Below are positions 55,987-64,000 of a stretch of 64,000 nt of DNA, piece after piece; the first letter of the stretch is position 1, and each line of letters begins with the position of its first letter. This stretch comes from a gamma proteobacterium SCGC AB-629-P17 (lineage in GTDB: Bacteria; Pseudomonadota; Gammaproteobacteria; PS1; Pseudothioglobaceae), in NCBI GenBank assembly GCA_000372785.1, contig KB889757.1, forward strand, positions 62,001-126,000. Direction: 5' to 3'. The notes below the pieces were generated by a model. It did no database searches and was not told the DNA's origin. It saw nothing but the letters and a program-made list of their open reading frames with translations. Made by a program: the position numbers and the translations under genes.

Positions 55987-56937
55987 GTGTTTACTATTTG
56001 CGCTCTATATAAATTTTCTAGGTTGGATGACTTCGACAAAATGCAACGACCTTTGAGAGATTTTATGGATTCTTTAAATGTCAGAGGAACCCTTTTGCTA
56101 GCTAGGGAGGGAATTAATGGTACTATTTCTGGAAGCGATAGCGCGATTAATAAAATCCTTGATTACCTCAATACTGACAATAGATTGAGTGGTTTAGAGT
56201 GTAAGTTTTCTTATAGTGAAAAAGTTCCTTTTAAGCGACTTAAAGTTAAACTCAAAAAAGAAATTGTAACTCTTGGCATAAAAGATGTTGATCCGGCCCA
56301 TTCAGTTGGAACTTATGTTAAAGCCAGAGATTGGAATGAACTGATTAGTGACCCTGATGTGGTTTTAATTGATACCCGCAATAATTATGAATTCGAGATC
56401 GGTAGTTTCAAAGGAGCAATCAATCCAAATACAGAAACATTTCGTCAGTTTCCTAGTTACACTAAAAACAATTTGGAGCAGTATCGAAATAAAAAAATAG
56501 CCATGTTTTGTACTGGTGGGATCCGTTGTGAGAAGTCTACGGCCTATTTAAAATCAGAGGGTTTTGAGAATGTTTACCATTTACAAGGAGGTATCTTAAA
56601 GTACTTTGAAGACGTTGAAGAGGAAGAAAGTCTATGGAAGGGAGAGTGTTTTGTTTTTGATGATAGGGTTGCTGTCAAACATAATTTGGAGTTGGGTCAG
56701 TATGACCAATGCCATGCATGTAGATATCCGATTACAGAGGAAGATAAAATCCATCCACATTACGAAAAGGGAGCGTCTTGTCCACGTTGTTATGGCACCA
56801 AAGACGTTACTCAAATAAATCGATACCGGGAAAGAGAAAAGCAAATTCAACTTGCAAAGGCTCGTGGTGAAGCTCATCTTGGGGATGATGCAAGTAAAAT
56901 AATTACAAAAAAAAATAAAATAAAAAGTATGAAATAA
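55987..56937 (+). CDS. trhO: tRNA uridine(34) hydroxylase TrhO (rhodanese family)
   Basis: TrhO (YceA) hydroxylates U34 in certain tRNAs. The 316-residue protein has the N-terminal acylphosphatase-like domain ([32 protein letters not shown]). A rhodanese domain follows with the catalytic Cys in [16 protein letters not shown] (about residue 177) and [12 protein letters not shown]. The C-terminal zinc-like CHACRYPIT and CPRCYG motifs come next. The start is a GTG at 55987, chosen because it gives the standard family N-terminus. Confidence 0.93.
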   Translation: MFTICALYKFSRLDDFDKMQRPLRDFMDSLNVRGTLLLAREGINGTISGSDSAINKILDYLNTDNRLSGLECKFSYSEKVPFKRLKVKLKKEIVTLGIKDVDPAHSVGTYVKARDWNELISDPDVVLIDTRNNYEFEIGSFKGAINPNTETFRQFPSYTKNNLEQYRNKKIAMFCTGGIRCEKSTAYLKSEGFENVYHLQGGILKYFEDVEEEESLWKGECFVFDDRVAVKHNLELGQYDQCHACRYPITEEDKIHPHYEKGASCPRCYGTKDVTQINRYREREKQIQLAKARGEAHLGDDASKIITKKNKIKSMK

Positions 56938-56958
56938 CTTTTAATTTATGAGGCTGTA

Positions 56959-57549
56959 ATGTTTAATAAAAAAGATATTGTTAATCTAAAAAAAGATATA
57001 GGGATTGTCGTTAATCTCTTAGATAAGGAGCTTACATTGCATACTCGATGGGGTGTTTTTAGTCCTCGATCAATCGATGAGGGTACTTTGCTACTGATGA
57101 GGCATATTGAGATTAATGTTAATGATGTTTGTCTTGATTTGGGTTGTGGATATGGACCTATCGGTCTTGCGTTGGCAAAACATTGCACAAAAGGCGAGGT
57201 GCACATGGTTGACAAGGATTTTGTTGCTATAGAGCTTGCCAATAATAACGCAAAATTAAATAACTTAAGTAATGTAAAAGCATATCTTTCTGACGCTTTT
57301 TTGCAGATTCCTAATGAAGTAAAATTTGACCAAGTTATTTCTAATCTTCCAGCCAAAGTAGGGCGAGAACAGCTCTCAATTATTCTTTATGATGCTCTGG
57401 ATGCATTAAAACCGGGTGGAAAAATTACTGTGGTCACAATTAATGGGCTAAAGGACTTTATTAAAAACAATTTTAAGTCGGTATTTGGTAATTATAAAAA
57501 ATTAAAGCAGGGACAAAAATATATCGTTTCTCAAGCAACAAAGCAGTAA
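56959..57549 (+). CDS. SAM-dependent methyltransferase (small domain)
   Basis: A 196-residue class I methyltransferase of the MTS/RsmC-type family. SAM-binding motif I is CLDLGCGYGPIGLALAKH (about residues 56-73), acidic loop VHMVDKDFVAIELA follows and the catalytic-loop position reads ISNLPAKVG, where N6/N2 methylases usually have NPPF or NPPY. RNA methylation is the likely role, but the target and even activity are uncertain. The gene is single and 21 bases after trhO. Confidence 0.8.
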   Translation: MFNKKDIVNLKKDIGIVVNLLDKELTLHTRWGVFSPRSIDEGTLLLMRHIEINVNDVCLDLGCGYGPIGLALAKHCTKGEVHMVDKDFVAIELANNNAKLNNLSNVKAYLSDAFLQIPNEVKFDQVISNLPAKVGREQLSIILYDALDALKPGGKITVVTINGLKDFIKNNFKSVFGNYKKLKQGQKYIVSQATKQ

Positions 57550-57621
57550 TTAGGGCATGTTTCTTTACATACAATTCAATACTATACTAAAATAGTAGGA
57601 AATTTTTTTTGGAGTATTAAA

Positions 57622-57948
57622 TTGAACGTATTAGAGAAAATTCAAAAGCAAGTTGATAGTGCTGCAATTGTGATTTATATGAAAGGAACTCCTCAATTTC
57701 CTCAATGTGGTTTTTCTGCTCGTGCCGCTCAAACACTAGCTTCCACAGGAGTTGAGTTTGCTTATGTTAATGTTTTTGAAGACCCAGAAGTTTTTCAAAG
57801 GCTGCCTGACTTTGCAGACTGGCCTACCTTTCCTCAAATCTACTTTAACTCAGAATTGGTTGGCGGTGGTGACATCATTGTTGAAATGGCAGAGCAAGAT
57901 ACATTGAAAGCGGCTATGGAAGAGGCAGCAGAGAAGTATGACGGGTAA
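57622..57948 (+). CDS. grxD: Monothiol glutaredoxin (Grx4/GrxD type)
   Basis: A 108-residue CGFS glutaredoxin, which binds a glutathione-ligated 2Fe-2S cluster and takes part in cluster delivery. The active site is GTPQFPQCGFSARAAQTL (Cys about residue 30), followed by ADWPTFPQIYFNSELVGGGD with the cis-Pro and GG glutathione site. It starts with TTG at 57622, decided by a GGAG site seven bases upstream (57611-57614). It is convergent with the ygjP-like gene. Confidence 0.96.
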   Translation: MNVLEKIQKQVDSAAIVIYMKGTPQFPQCGFSARAAQTLASTGVEFAYVNVFEDPEVFQRLPDFADWPTFPQIYFNSELVGGGDIIVEMAEQDTLKAAMEEAAEKYDG

Positions 57949-57962
57949 ATTGTTTATATCAG

Positions 57963-58628
57963 TTATAGACGTCTTAGTTTGTAACCGTTCTTCTTTAGCC
58001 AGTATCTAGAGTCTTTATAATTTGGCATTATGGTTTCGACTTTTTGCCAAAACTTAGCTGAATGATTTTTATGGATAGTGTGCACTAATTCATGCAAAAT
58101 CACATAGTCAATTACTTTCATTGGGGCCATAATTAATAGGTAATTCAGGTTTATATTGTTTTTACTTGAACATGATCCCCAAAGAGTTTTTTGTTCTTTG
58201 ACTCTAACCTGATTAACCTTAAGATTATATTTATCGGAAAAATAACTTAATCGAGGCAGTGCAACTTCTATAAATCTCTTTTTATACCAACTCTTCAGAA
58301 GTAAGCTAATTGTTTCTTTACTTTCATTATTGATGGTAAACATCTGACCATTAAAGGATATTGGTTCAATACTATTATTATCTATTTTGATTTGGTAAAG
58401 GCTACCTAAATAGAGACAATGACTGCTTATATTATCATTCAAGTTATCCTTAAGATGTGCTTTTATTAGCCTATGTTTTTTATCAATCCAGGTAGACTTC
58501 TCAGAAATAAATTTTTGAATTTCATCATACGATACAAAGTGCGGAGCTCGAACAACAAGGTCAGCATTTTCATTGATTGAGAGACTTAATGTCTTGCGAT
58601 TACTACGAATAATTTGGGGAGTTATCAT
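57963..58628 (-). CDS. YgjP-type zinc metallopeptidase (DUF45)
   Basis: A 221-residue protein of the YgjP/DUF45 (WLM-related) family. The zinc motif is YVILHELVHTIHKNHSAKFW (HExxH, about residues 175-190, plus a third His). KTLWGSCSSKNNINLNYLL before it is a family signature. Physiological substrates are not known. It follows purL by 43 bases on the same strand. Confidence 0.88.
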   Translation of the reverse strand: MITPQIIRSNRKTLSLSINENADLVVRAPHFVSYDEIQKFISEKSTWIDKKHRLIKAHLKDNLNDNISSHCLYLGSLYQIKIDNNSIEPISFNGQMFTINNESKETISLLLKSWYKKRFIEVALPRLSYFSDKYNLKVNQVRVKEQKTLWGSCSSKNNINLNYLLIMAPMKVIDYVILHELVHTIHKNHSAKFWQKVETIMPNYKDSRYWLKKNGYKLRRL

Positions 58629-58671
58629 TTATATAATAATTCTTAAGATTAATAGAATACTATTGATGACA

Positions 58672-61600
58672 TTAGTCGACCCACTTTCTAGCATTTTCAA
58701 ACATTCTCATCCACGGCGATCTTTCATTCCATTCATATGGATGCCATGAGTTTTGTACTGCCCTAAAAACACGTTCAGGATGAGGCATCATAATAGTAAC
58801 TCTTCCCGAATCATTACAAAGACTGGCAACTGCAGCTTCGGAGCCATTCGGATTGTGAGGATATGTTTGTGTTGGAATACCTTGATAATCGACATACTTG
58901 ATTGCAATATTACTTATATTTTGTGATGAAGTAAAGTTCGCTCTTCCTTCACCGTGAGCAATAGCAATTGGCATTATTGAGCCAGCCATGCCATCAAAAA
59001 ACAGAGAATCAGAGTGCTGAATTTCAATACTCGTAAAGCGTGCTTCGAATTGCTCAGAAGTATTGCGGTCAAACGAAGGCCAATCTTGAGCTCCAGGAAT
59101 AATCTCTTTGAGATTGGAAATCATCTGACATCCGTTACAAACGCCCAATGCAAAGCTGTCGCTTCTAGAAAAAAATTGACTAAACTCATCTTTGGTTTGG
59201 TTGTTATAAAGAATTGAGTTTGCCCAACCACGCCCAGCACCAAGAACGTCTCCGTATGAAAATCCTCCGCAGGCTGCTATGCCGTGAAACTCTGACAGAG
59301 AGATTCTGCCAGATAAAATATCACTCATATGGACATCGGTTGCGACAAATCCTCCTTGTGTAAAGGCTGCTGCCATTTCAACATGACCATTGATTCCTTG
59401 TTCTCTCAAAATGGCTATTTTAGGTTTTTTTCCAAGATTAATATAGGGTGCACTAATAGACTCATTGATGTCAAATTTAGGTGAAACCATGAGTCCATCA
59501 GAGTATATCAATAATTGTTGATTTTCTGATTCAGCACATAGAGGGTTATCCCTTAATTTAGATATTTCAAATGAAGTAGAAGACCAGTAATTATGTAGAT
59601 TGATACGTTTTTCACTAAATACCAACCTACCTTGCTGGTAAATCGATATAGTGTCAGATTGGTTTATCCTGGCAATATGGTGAATGCAGTCTTTAAGTCC
59701 TGCATTTTCAAGAGCATTAAGAACTTGAGGTTTGTTAGTTTTAGAGACTTGGATGACGCAACCGAGCTCTTCACTGAATAGTTCAGATAAAGGGTCAGAT
59801 GATTCGATATCTAGTCCGCAATGTGAGGCAAAAGCCATTTCTAGTAGAGTTGTAATCGCTCCACCGTCAGAACGGTCGTGATATGCATCAATTAATCCTT
59901 CCTTGTTGAGTTTGTTAATAACTGAAAAGAAATCAGCAAAAAGTTTGGGGTCGTCTAGATCAGGAGTTGATTTTCCAATTTGGTTGAAAACTTGTGCTAG
60001 ACAGGATCCTCCCATTCGATTCTTCCCAAAGCCTAGATCAATCAAAAGTAGCTCTGAATCAATTTTAGTGTTGAGTAGAGGGCTAATCTGAATTCTTGCA
60101 TCAGGGGTCTTTGAAAATGCACTTATGATTAGTGAGAGTGGGGCGGTAACCGATTTTTGCTTACCGTTTTCTTGCCAAGTGCTTCTCATTGACATCGAAT
60201 CTTTGCCCACTGGGATGGTAAGGCCTAAAGCGGGGCATAGCTCCATTCCAATTGCATTGACGGCTTCATATAGCTTTGCATCTTCGCCAGCGTAGCCACT
60301 AGCACACATCCAGTTCGCTGACAGTTTGATGTGGTTGATATCTTCAATATAACCACCCAATAGGTTAGTCAAAGCTTCGCCGACGCTCATTCGAGCCGCT
60401 GCTGGAGCATTACTTAAGGCTAAAGGGGTTTTTTCACCAATCGACATAACTTCACCGTGATAGCTAATATAATCAGATAATGAAATAGCACAGTCTGCTA
60501 CAGGTACTTGCCATGGACCAATCATTTGATCTCTGGCAACGAGTCCTGTAACGGTTCGATCACCGATTGTAATTAAAAAGTTTTTACTGGCCACTGTCGG
60601 TAATCTTAATAGTCGATTAATGGCTTCATCAAGTTTAATCCCTGTGTTGTTGAACTCTGGCTCATTGTTTGCGATAGATTCGACATCTTTGAGTGTTTTT
60701 GGGCTTGATCCAAACAATAAAGACATTTCTATATCAATTGGTTTATTATTAAAGTGTGCGTCTTTTAAGCTTAAATGGGGGTTTTCAGTCGCTTCACCTA
60801 AAATAGAAAATGGTGTCCGCTCTTTTTCACAAATTGCACTGAATAGAGAAACACTTTCCTCCTTAATGACAATAACATATCTTTCTTGAGATTCGTTACA
60901 CCATATCTCCATTGGTGACATTTTCTTTTCATCATTTGGAATATTTCTTAGTTGAAGTTGGGCGCCTTTATTGGAGTCGTTAACGATTTCTGGAATACCA
61001 TTTGAGAGTCCACCTGCACCAATATCGTGAATTGAAACAATCGGATTGTCGTCACCTAAATTTACACAAGAATTGATAACTTCTTGGGCACGTCTTTGCA
61101 TTTCAGGGTTAGCACGTTGCACCGAAGCAAAGTCTAGATCTTCGCTTTGCTCTCCACTCCCAACACTTGAGGCTGCGCCACCACCAAGCCCAATCAGCAT
61201 TGCTGGTCCTCCTAAAACAACCAACCTATCGCCATGGGAAATTGAACCTTTTTCTACGTGGCTTTCTTTAATATTTCCGATACCACCAGCTAACATGATT
61301 GGTTTGTGATAGCCTCTAATTTCATTGTTATGGGTTTGTTGTTCATAGGTCCTAAAGTAGCCACAAGTATTTGGTCGACCAAACTCATTATTAAATGCAG
61401 CTGCACCTATTGGACCCTCTATCATGATGTTAAGTGCAGAGGCAATCTGATTGGGTTTTCCGTAATCTATTTCCCATTCATTTATAGCGTTTGGTATTTT
61501 TAGGTTGGAAACAGAAAAGCCACAAAGACCAACCTTTGGTTTTGACCCTCTACCAGTGGCACCCTCATCTCTGATTTCACCACCCGAACCAGTTGCTGCC

Positions 61601-62511
61601 CCTGGATGAGGTGCAATTGCTGTTGGGTGGTTATGTGTTTCGACTTTCATTAATACAGCTTTATGAGCAATTTTTGATGAGTAAACGCCTTCTTCATTAG
61701 GCTCAAAGTAAGTTGATTCATAGCCAGCCATTACTGCTGAATTATCACTATAAACAGACAATAATCCTTGAGGATTTTGTTGATAGGTGTTTTTAATCAT
61801 TTCGAAAAGTGAAATAGCCTGAACTTCTTCATCAATTATCCAGTCTGCATTAAAAATTTTGTGTCTACAATGCTCTGAGTTCGCTTGTGCAAACATCATC
61901 AGTTCGATGTCTGTTGGGTTTCGATTTAGACTGCTAAACTGATCATATAAATACTCTATCTCATCCCCACTTAATGCTAAACCAAGTTCGATATTCGCTA
62001 TTTCGATTGCAGATTTTCCTAAATGAAGTACATCTATACTTTGGTACTCATTTGGCTCCATCTCATTAAAAAGTATGTCTGCATCTTTTATATTATTGAG
62101 ATATGATTCAGTCATCTTGTCCATAATAATATTTAGAACAATCCCCAACTCTTCGGCTTTAAGTTGACGATTGAAGTGATAATTGATACCACGTTCTAAT
62201 CTTTTAATTTTTTTGAGGCCACAAAGGTGAACTATGTCAGTTGCCTTTGACGACCATGGTGAAATAGTTCCCTGCCTAGGTGTCACTATAACGTTATCAA
62301 CTGAATTGGAAGTATGAATCGATGGAGCGTAATTCAAAAGTTTATCGAGGTGAGAATTGTCTTCAGGATTTAGTCTTGTATCCGACTCAATGAAATGAAT
62401 GTATTCAGTGCACAGCAAACTCAAATTAGGTAGTTTCGATTGCAGTTTTTCTTGAAGAGTTTTAACTTTAAAGTTTCTAAGAGCCTGAATCCCAGAGTGA
62501 ATTGAGATCAT
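58672..62511 (-). CDS. purL: Phosphoribosylformylglycinamidine synthase (large, single-chain form)
   Basis: PurL makes FGAM from FGAR, glutamine and ATP in purine synthesis. The 1279-residue protein is the gammaproteobacterial fused form. The N-terminal domain is followed by the synthetase domain ([38 protein letters not shown]-type text, [29 protein letters not shown]). A class I glutaminase domain follows from about residue 1030, with nucleophile Cys in LGVCNGCQM, His in AHGEGRANF and [12 protein letters not shown]. It overlaps yebC by four bases (ATGA, 62508-62511). Confidence 0.98.
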   Translation of the reverse strand: MISIHSGIQALRNFKVKTLQEKLQSKLPNLSLLCTEYIHFIESDTRLNPEDNSHLDKLLNYAPSIHTSNSVDNVIVTPRQGTISPWSSKATDIVHLCGLKKIKRLERGINYHFNRQLKAEELGIVLNIIMDKMTESYLNNIKDADILFNEMEPNEYQSIDVLHLGKSAIEIANIELGLALSGDEIEYLYDQFSSLNRNPTDIELMMFAQANSEHCRHKIFNADWIIDEEVQAISLFEMIKNTYQQNPQGLLSVYSDNSAVMAGYESTYFEPNEEGVYSSKIAHKAVLMKVETHNHPTAIAPHPGAATGSGGEIRDEGATGRGSKPKVGLCGFSVSNLKIPNAINEWEIDYGKPNQIASALNIMIEGPIGAAAFNNEFGRPNTCGYFRTYEQQTHNNEIRGYHKPIMLAGGIGNIKESHVEKGSISHGDRLVVLGGPAMLIGLGGGAASSVGSGEQSEDLDFASVQRANPEMQRRAQEVINSCVNLGDDNPIVSIHDIGAGGLSNGIPEIVNDSNKGAQLQLRNIPNDEKKMSPMEIWCNESQERYVIVIKEESVSLFSAICEKERTPFSILGEATENPHLSLKDAHFNNKPIDIEMSLLFGSSPKTLKDVESIANNEPEFNNTGIKLDEAINRLLRLPTVASKNFLITIGDRTVTGLVARDQMIGPWQVPVADCAISLSDYISYHGEVMSIGEKTPLALSNAPAAARMSVGEALTNLLGGYIEDINHIKLSANWMCASGYAGEDAKLYEAVNAIGMELCPALGLTIPVGKDSMSMRSTWQENGKQKSVTAPLSLIISAFSKTPDARIQISPLLNTKIDSELLLIDLGFGKNRMGGSCLAQVFNQIGKSTPDLDDPKLFADFFSVINKLNKEGLIDAYHDRSDGGAITTLLEMAFASHCGLDIESSDPLSELFSEELGCVIQVSKTNKPQVLNALENAGLKDCIHHIARINQSDTISIYQQGRLVFSEKRINLHNYWSSTSFEISKLRDNPLCAESENQQLLIYSDGLMVSPKFDINESISAPYINLGKKPKIAILREQGINGHVEMAAAFTQGGFVATDVHMSDILSGRISLSEFHGIAACGGFSYGDVLGAGRGWANSILYNNQTKDEFSQFFSRSDSFALGVCNGCQMISNLKEIIPGAQDWPSFDRNTSEQFEARFTSIEIQHSDSLFFDGMAGSIMPIAIAHGEGRANFTSSQNISNIAIKYVDYQGIPTQTYPHNPNGSEAAVASLCNDSGRVTIMMPHPERVFRAVQNSWHPYEWNERSPWMRMFENARKWVD

Positions 62512-63248
62512 AATTGAGCCATTACCTCATCAGAAATATCAGCATTATGGTAGACCTCTTGAGTATCATCTAAGTCTTCGAGTTTGTCGATAAGCTTCAT
62601 AAACTTTTCGGCGTTTTCTAAATTCAGCTCAATACGATTATCTGGCTCCATAGTGATTTGAGAATGTTCTGGATTCAAGTTTTTGGAGTCAAGAGCATCC
62701 TTTACACTAAAAAAGTCATCTGGGGTTGTTATCACATCAATGGAGCCATCATCATTAGTAATAACATCATCAGCGCCAAACTCTATAGCAACTTCCATAA
62801 TGGCGTCTTCGTCACCTGAAGCAAAACTTATAAAGCCTTGTTTTGAAAACATATAGGAAACAGAGCCATCAGTGCCAAGATTGCCACCGTGCTTTGAAAA
62901 AGCATGACGAACATCAGCAACTGTTCGATTGCGATTGTCTGTCAAACAGTCAACCATAATAGCGGTGCCTCCCAAACCATAACCTTCATAGCGGACTTCT
63001 TCGTAATTTTCTCCATCTAAATCACCTGCGCCGCGTTTAACTGCATTGTCTATGGTATCTCGTTTCATGTTGGCGGCAAGAGCTTTATCTATTACAACAC
63101 GCAAAGAAGGATTGTTTTCGATAACACCTCCGCCCATTTTTGCGGCAACAACTATTTCTTTAATGAGTTTTGTAAAGACTTTTCCGCGCTTTGCATCCTG
63201 GGCACCTTTTCTATGTTGAATATTGTGCCACTTACTATGTCCCGCCAT
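62508..63248 (-). CDS. yebC: YebC/PmpR-family regulatory protein
   Basis: A 246-residue YebC-family protein, known as a transcriptional regulator or as a translation factor depending on the lineage. [20 protein letters not shown] is the invariant start. [21 protein letters not shown] and [18 protein letters not shown] are further signatures. It usually precedes ruvC; here it lies between nadA and purL, with a four-base overlap with purL. Confidence 0.96.
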   Translation of the reverse strand: MAGHSKWHNIQHRKGAQDAKRGKVFTKLIKEIVVAAKMGGGVIENNPSLRVVIDKALAANMKRDTIDNAVKRGAGDLDGENYEEVRYEGYGLGGTAIMVDCLTDNRNRTVADVRHAFSKHGGNLGTDGSVSYMFSKQGFISFASGDEDAIMEVAIEFGADDVITNDDGSIDVITTPDDFFSVKDALDSKNLNPEHSQITMEPDNRIELNLENAEKFMKLIDKLEDLDDTQEVYHNADISDEVMAQL

Positions 63249-63275
63249 TATTAATTGGTTATCTCCGTGAGTATT

Positions 63276-64000
63276 CTATTGAGTGAATTCGAGCAATCGA
63301 AGGATAGAGTGCTTTGCTTTTTCAATAACTTTATCATTAATTCTTATTTCATTATTACCGGTATTCAATGTGCTTAAGCACTTTTCAAGACTATTCATTG
63401 CCATCCAATCACAATGTGCACATGATTCGCAAGTAGCTCCTTCGCCCATAGTTGGGGCTTCAATAAATTTTTTTCCTGGTGCCATTTCATTCATTTTATG
63501 AAAAATTCCATTGTCTGTAGCCACAATGAATGTTTCTTCAGGTCTAGTAGCTGCTGCCTCTATTAACTGAGTCGTTGATCCAACAACGTCTGCAAGAGCA
63601 ATAACTTCTTTAGGCGACTCTGGATGTACTAAAACTGCAGCATTAGGGTGGTGTTGCATAAGCCTTTCAAGTCCCTCTGCTTTGAAAGCTTCATGGACAA
63701 CACAGGCTCCGTCCCATAAAAGCATGTCGGCACCAGTCTGAGTTTGAACATAGTGACCAAGGTGTTTATCAGGTGCCCAAAGTATTTTTTTACCTTCTTG
63801 GTGTAATTTTTTAACTATTTTGAGGGCGCTACCAGATGTTACAACCCAGTCAGCTCTAGCTTTGACTTCAGCTGAAGTATTAGCGTAAACGACAACAACA
63901 TGGTCAGGGTTGGCATCGCAAAATGCTGAAAAGTCATCGATTGGACAAGAAAGGTCAAGTGAGCAAGTTGCTTGATCATCAAGAACCAGTACTTTCTTTT
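63276..64000 (-). CDS. nadA: Quinolinate synthase A (5' part outside window)
   Basis: NadA condenses iminoaspartate with dihydroxyacetone phosphate to quinolinate, using a 4Fe-4S cluster. Read from the right edge, the protein continues [19 protein letters not shown], then [28 protein letters not shown] and [15 protein letters not shown]. The [16 protein letters not shown] and [13 protein letters not shown] segments come next, and the terminal cluster region is [13 protein letters not shown]. The frame is open through the window edge, so the gene's N-terminus lies beyond. About 241 codons are visible of a usual 340-370. It precedes yebC by 27 bases. Confidence 0.95.
   Translation of the reverse strand, partial: KKVLVLDDQATCSLDLSCPIDDFSAFCDANPDHVVVVYANTSAEVKARADWVVTSGSALKIVKKLHQEGKKILWAPDKHLGHYVQTQTGADMLLWDGACVVHEAFKAEGLERLMQHHPNAAVLVHPESPKEVIALADVVGSTTQLIEAAATRPEETFIVATDNGIFHKMNEMAPGKKFIEAPTMGEGATCESCAHCDWMAMNSLEKCLSTLNTGNNEIRINDKVIEKAKHSILRLLEFTQ

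Noticed and set aside
1-64000. tRNA, rRNA, insertion sequences, prophage, attachment sites, replication origin
   Set aside because: I scanned the intergenic spaces, which are all shorter than 230 bases, and saw no clover-leaf termini, transposase genes, integrase genes or DnaA-box clusters. I cannot exclude a very degenerate element.

Overview
The window is a gene-dense, AT-rich stretch of bacterial chromosome made almost entirely of core genes. The FtsB, BamE, TolQRA, RatA, HflD, IspDF and RlmN-IspG gene set, the TrhO, Fur and MnmA protein types and the local gene order all point to a gammaproteobacterium. The compact layout (overlapping operon genes, convergent genes that touch or overlap, no gene-free stretch longer than about 230 bases, no insertion sequences, no phage genes, no CRISPR, no tRNA or rRNA) suggests a streamlined marine lineage. 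A SUP05/Thioglobus-like sulfur-oxidiser relative is my best guess, but this is inference from overall character and not from a diagnostic gene.

Layout. Positions 1-6831 (minus strand) hold ispF (cut by the window edge)-ispD-ftsB, an RDD membrane protein, xseA-smr, rpsT with its own promoter and terminator, and phoH-mnmA-hflD. A plus-strand polysaccharide deacetylase (6913-7941) separates phoH from miaB. Then on the minus strand come miaB, an MscS channel, an NlpD-like lipoprotein, yqaA, glyQ and a SLC13-type transporter. A plus-strand CDF transporter follows. Positions 15399-19948 (minus) hold bamE, ccmAB, metK and ahcY. The metK and ahcY leaders each carry a recognisable promoter and riboswitch: a SAM-II-type aptamer with a terminator before metK, and an SAH-type aptamer before ahcY.

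Positions 20002-33759 hold fur-znuB (+), hemA-prfA (-), yjbQ (+), ruvB-ybgC-tolQ-tolR-tolA (+), glyS-dtd-arsC-like (+), a thioredoxin (-), ruvC (+) and a second CDF transporter (-). Positions 33825-43514 hold rlmE-ispB-dinG-like (-), a large RND efflux pump with an unusual repeat insertion (+), and leuC-leuD-ruvA (-). Positions 43650-53538 hold an N-acetylglutaminylglutamine-type amidotransferase and rnhA (+), a DUF455 protein and ratA (-), smpB, HU, an alpha/beta hydrolase, an FAD oxidoreductase, ndk, rlmN, a small membrane protein and ispG (+). The end holds dxs and a DUF2062 protein (-), trhO, a small methyltransferase and grxD (+), then nadA (cut by the window edge)-yebC-purL-ygjP-like (-).

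Themes. Isoprenoid synthesis is well represented (dxs, ispD, ispF, ispG, ispB). The methyl cycle (metK, ahcY) appears to be controlled by RNA sensors for both its product and its by-product. The usual yebC-ruvCAB-ybgC-tol chain is dispersed through the window. glyQ and glyS are about 17 kb apart on opposite strands. The longest gene-free stretch, 37500-37726, holds a good sigma-70-type promoter for the RND pump and nothing else I can recognise. No wholly new multi-gene system was found. The most interesting items are the paired SAM/SAH riboswitches, the repeat-bearing insertion in the RND pump, the repetitive TolA, the overlapping ratA/smpB start codons and a small unrecognised membrane protein between rlmN and ispG.
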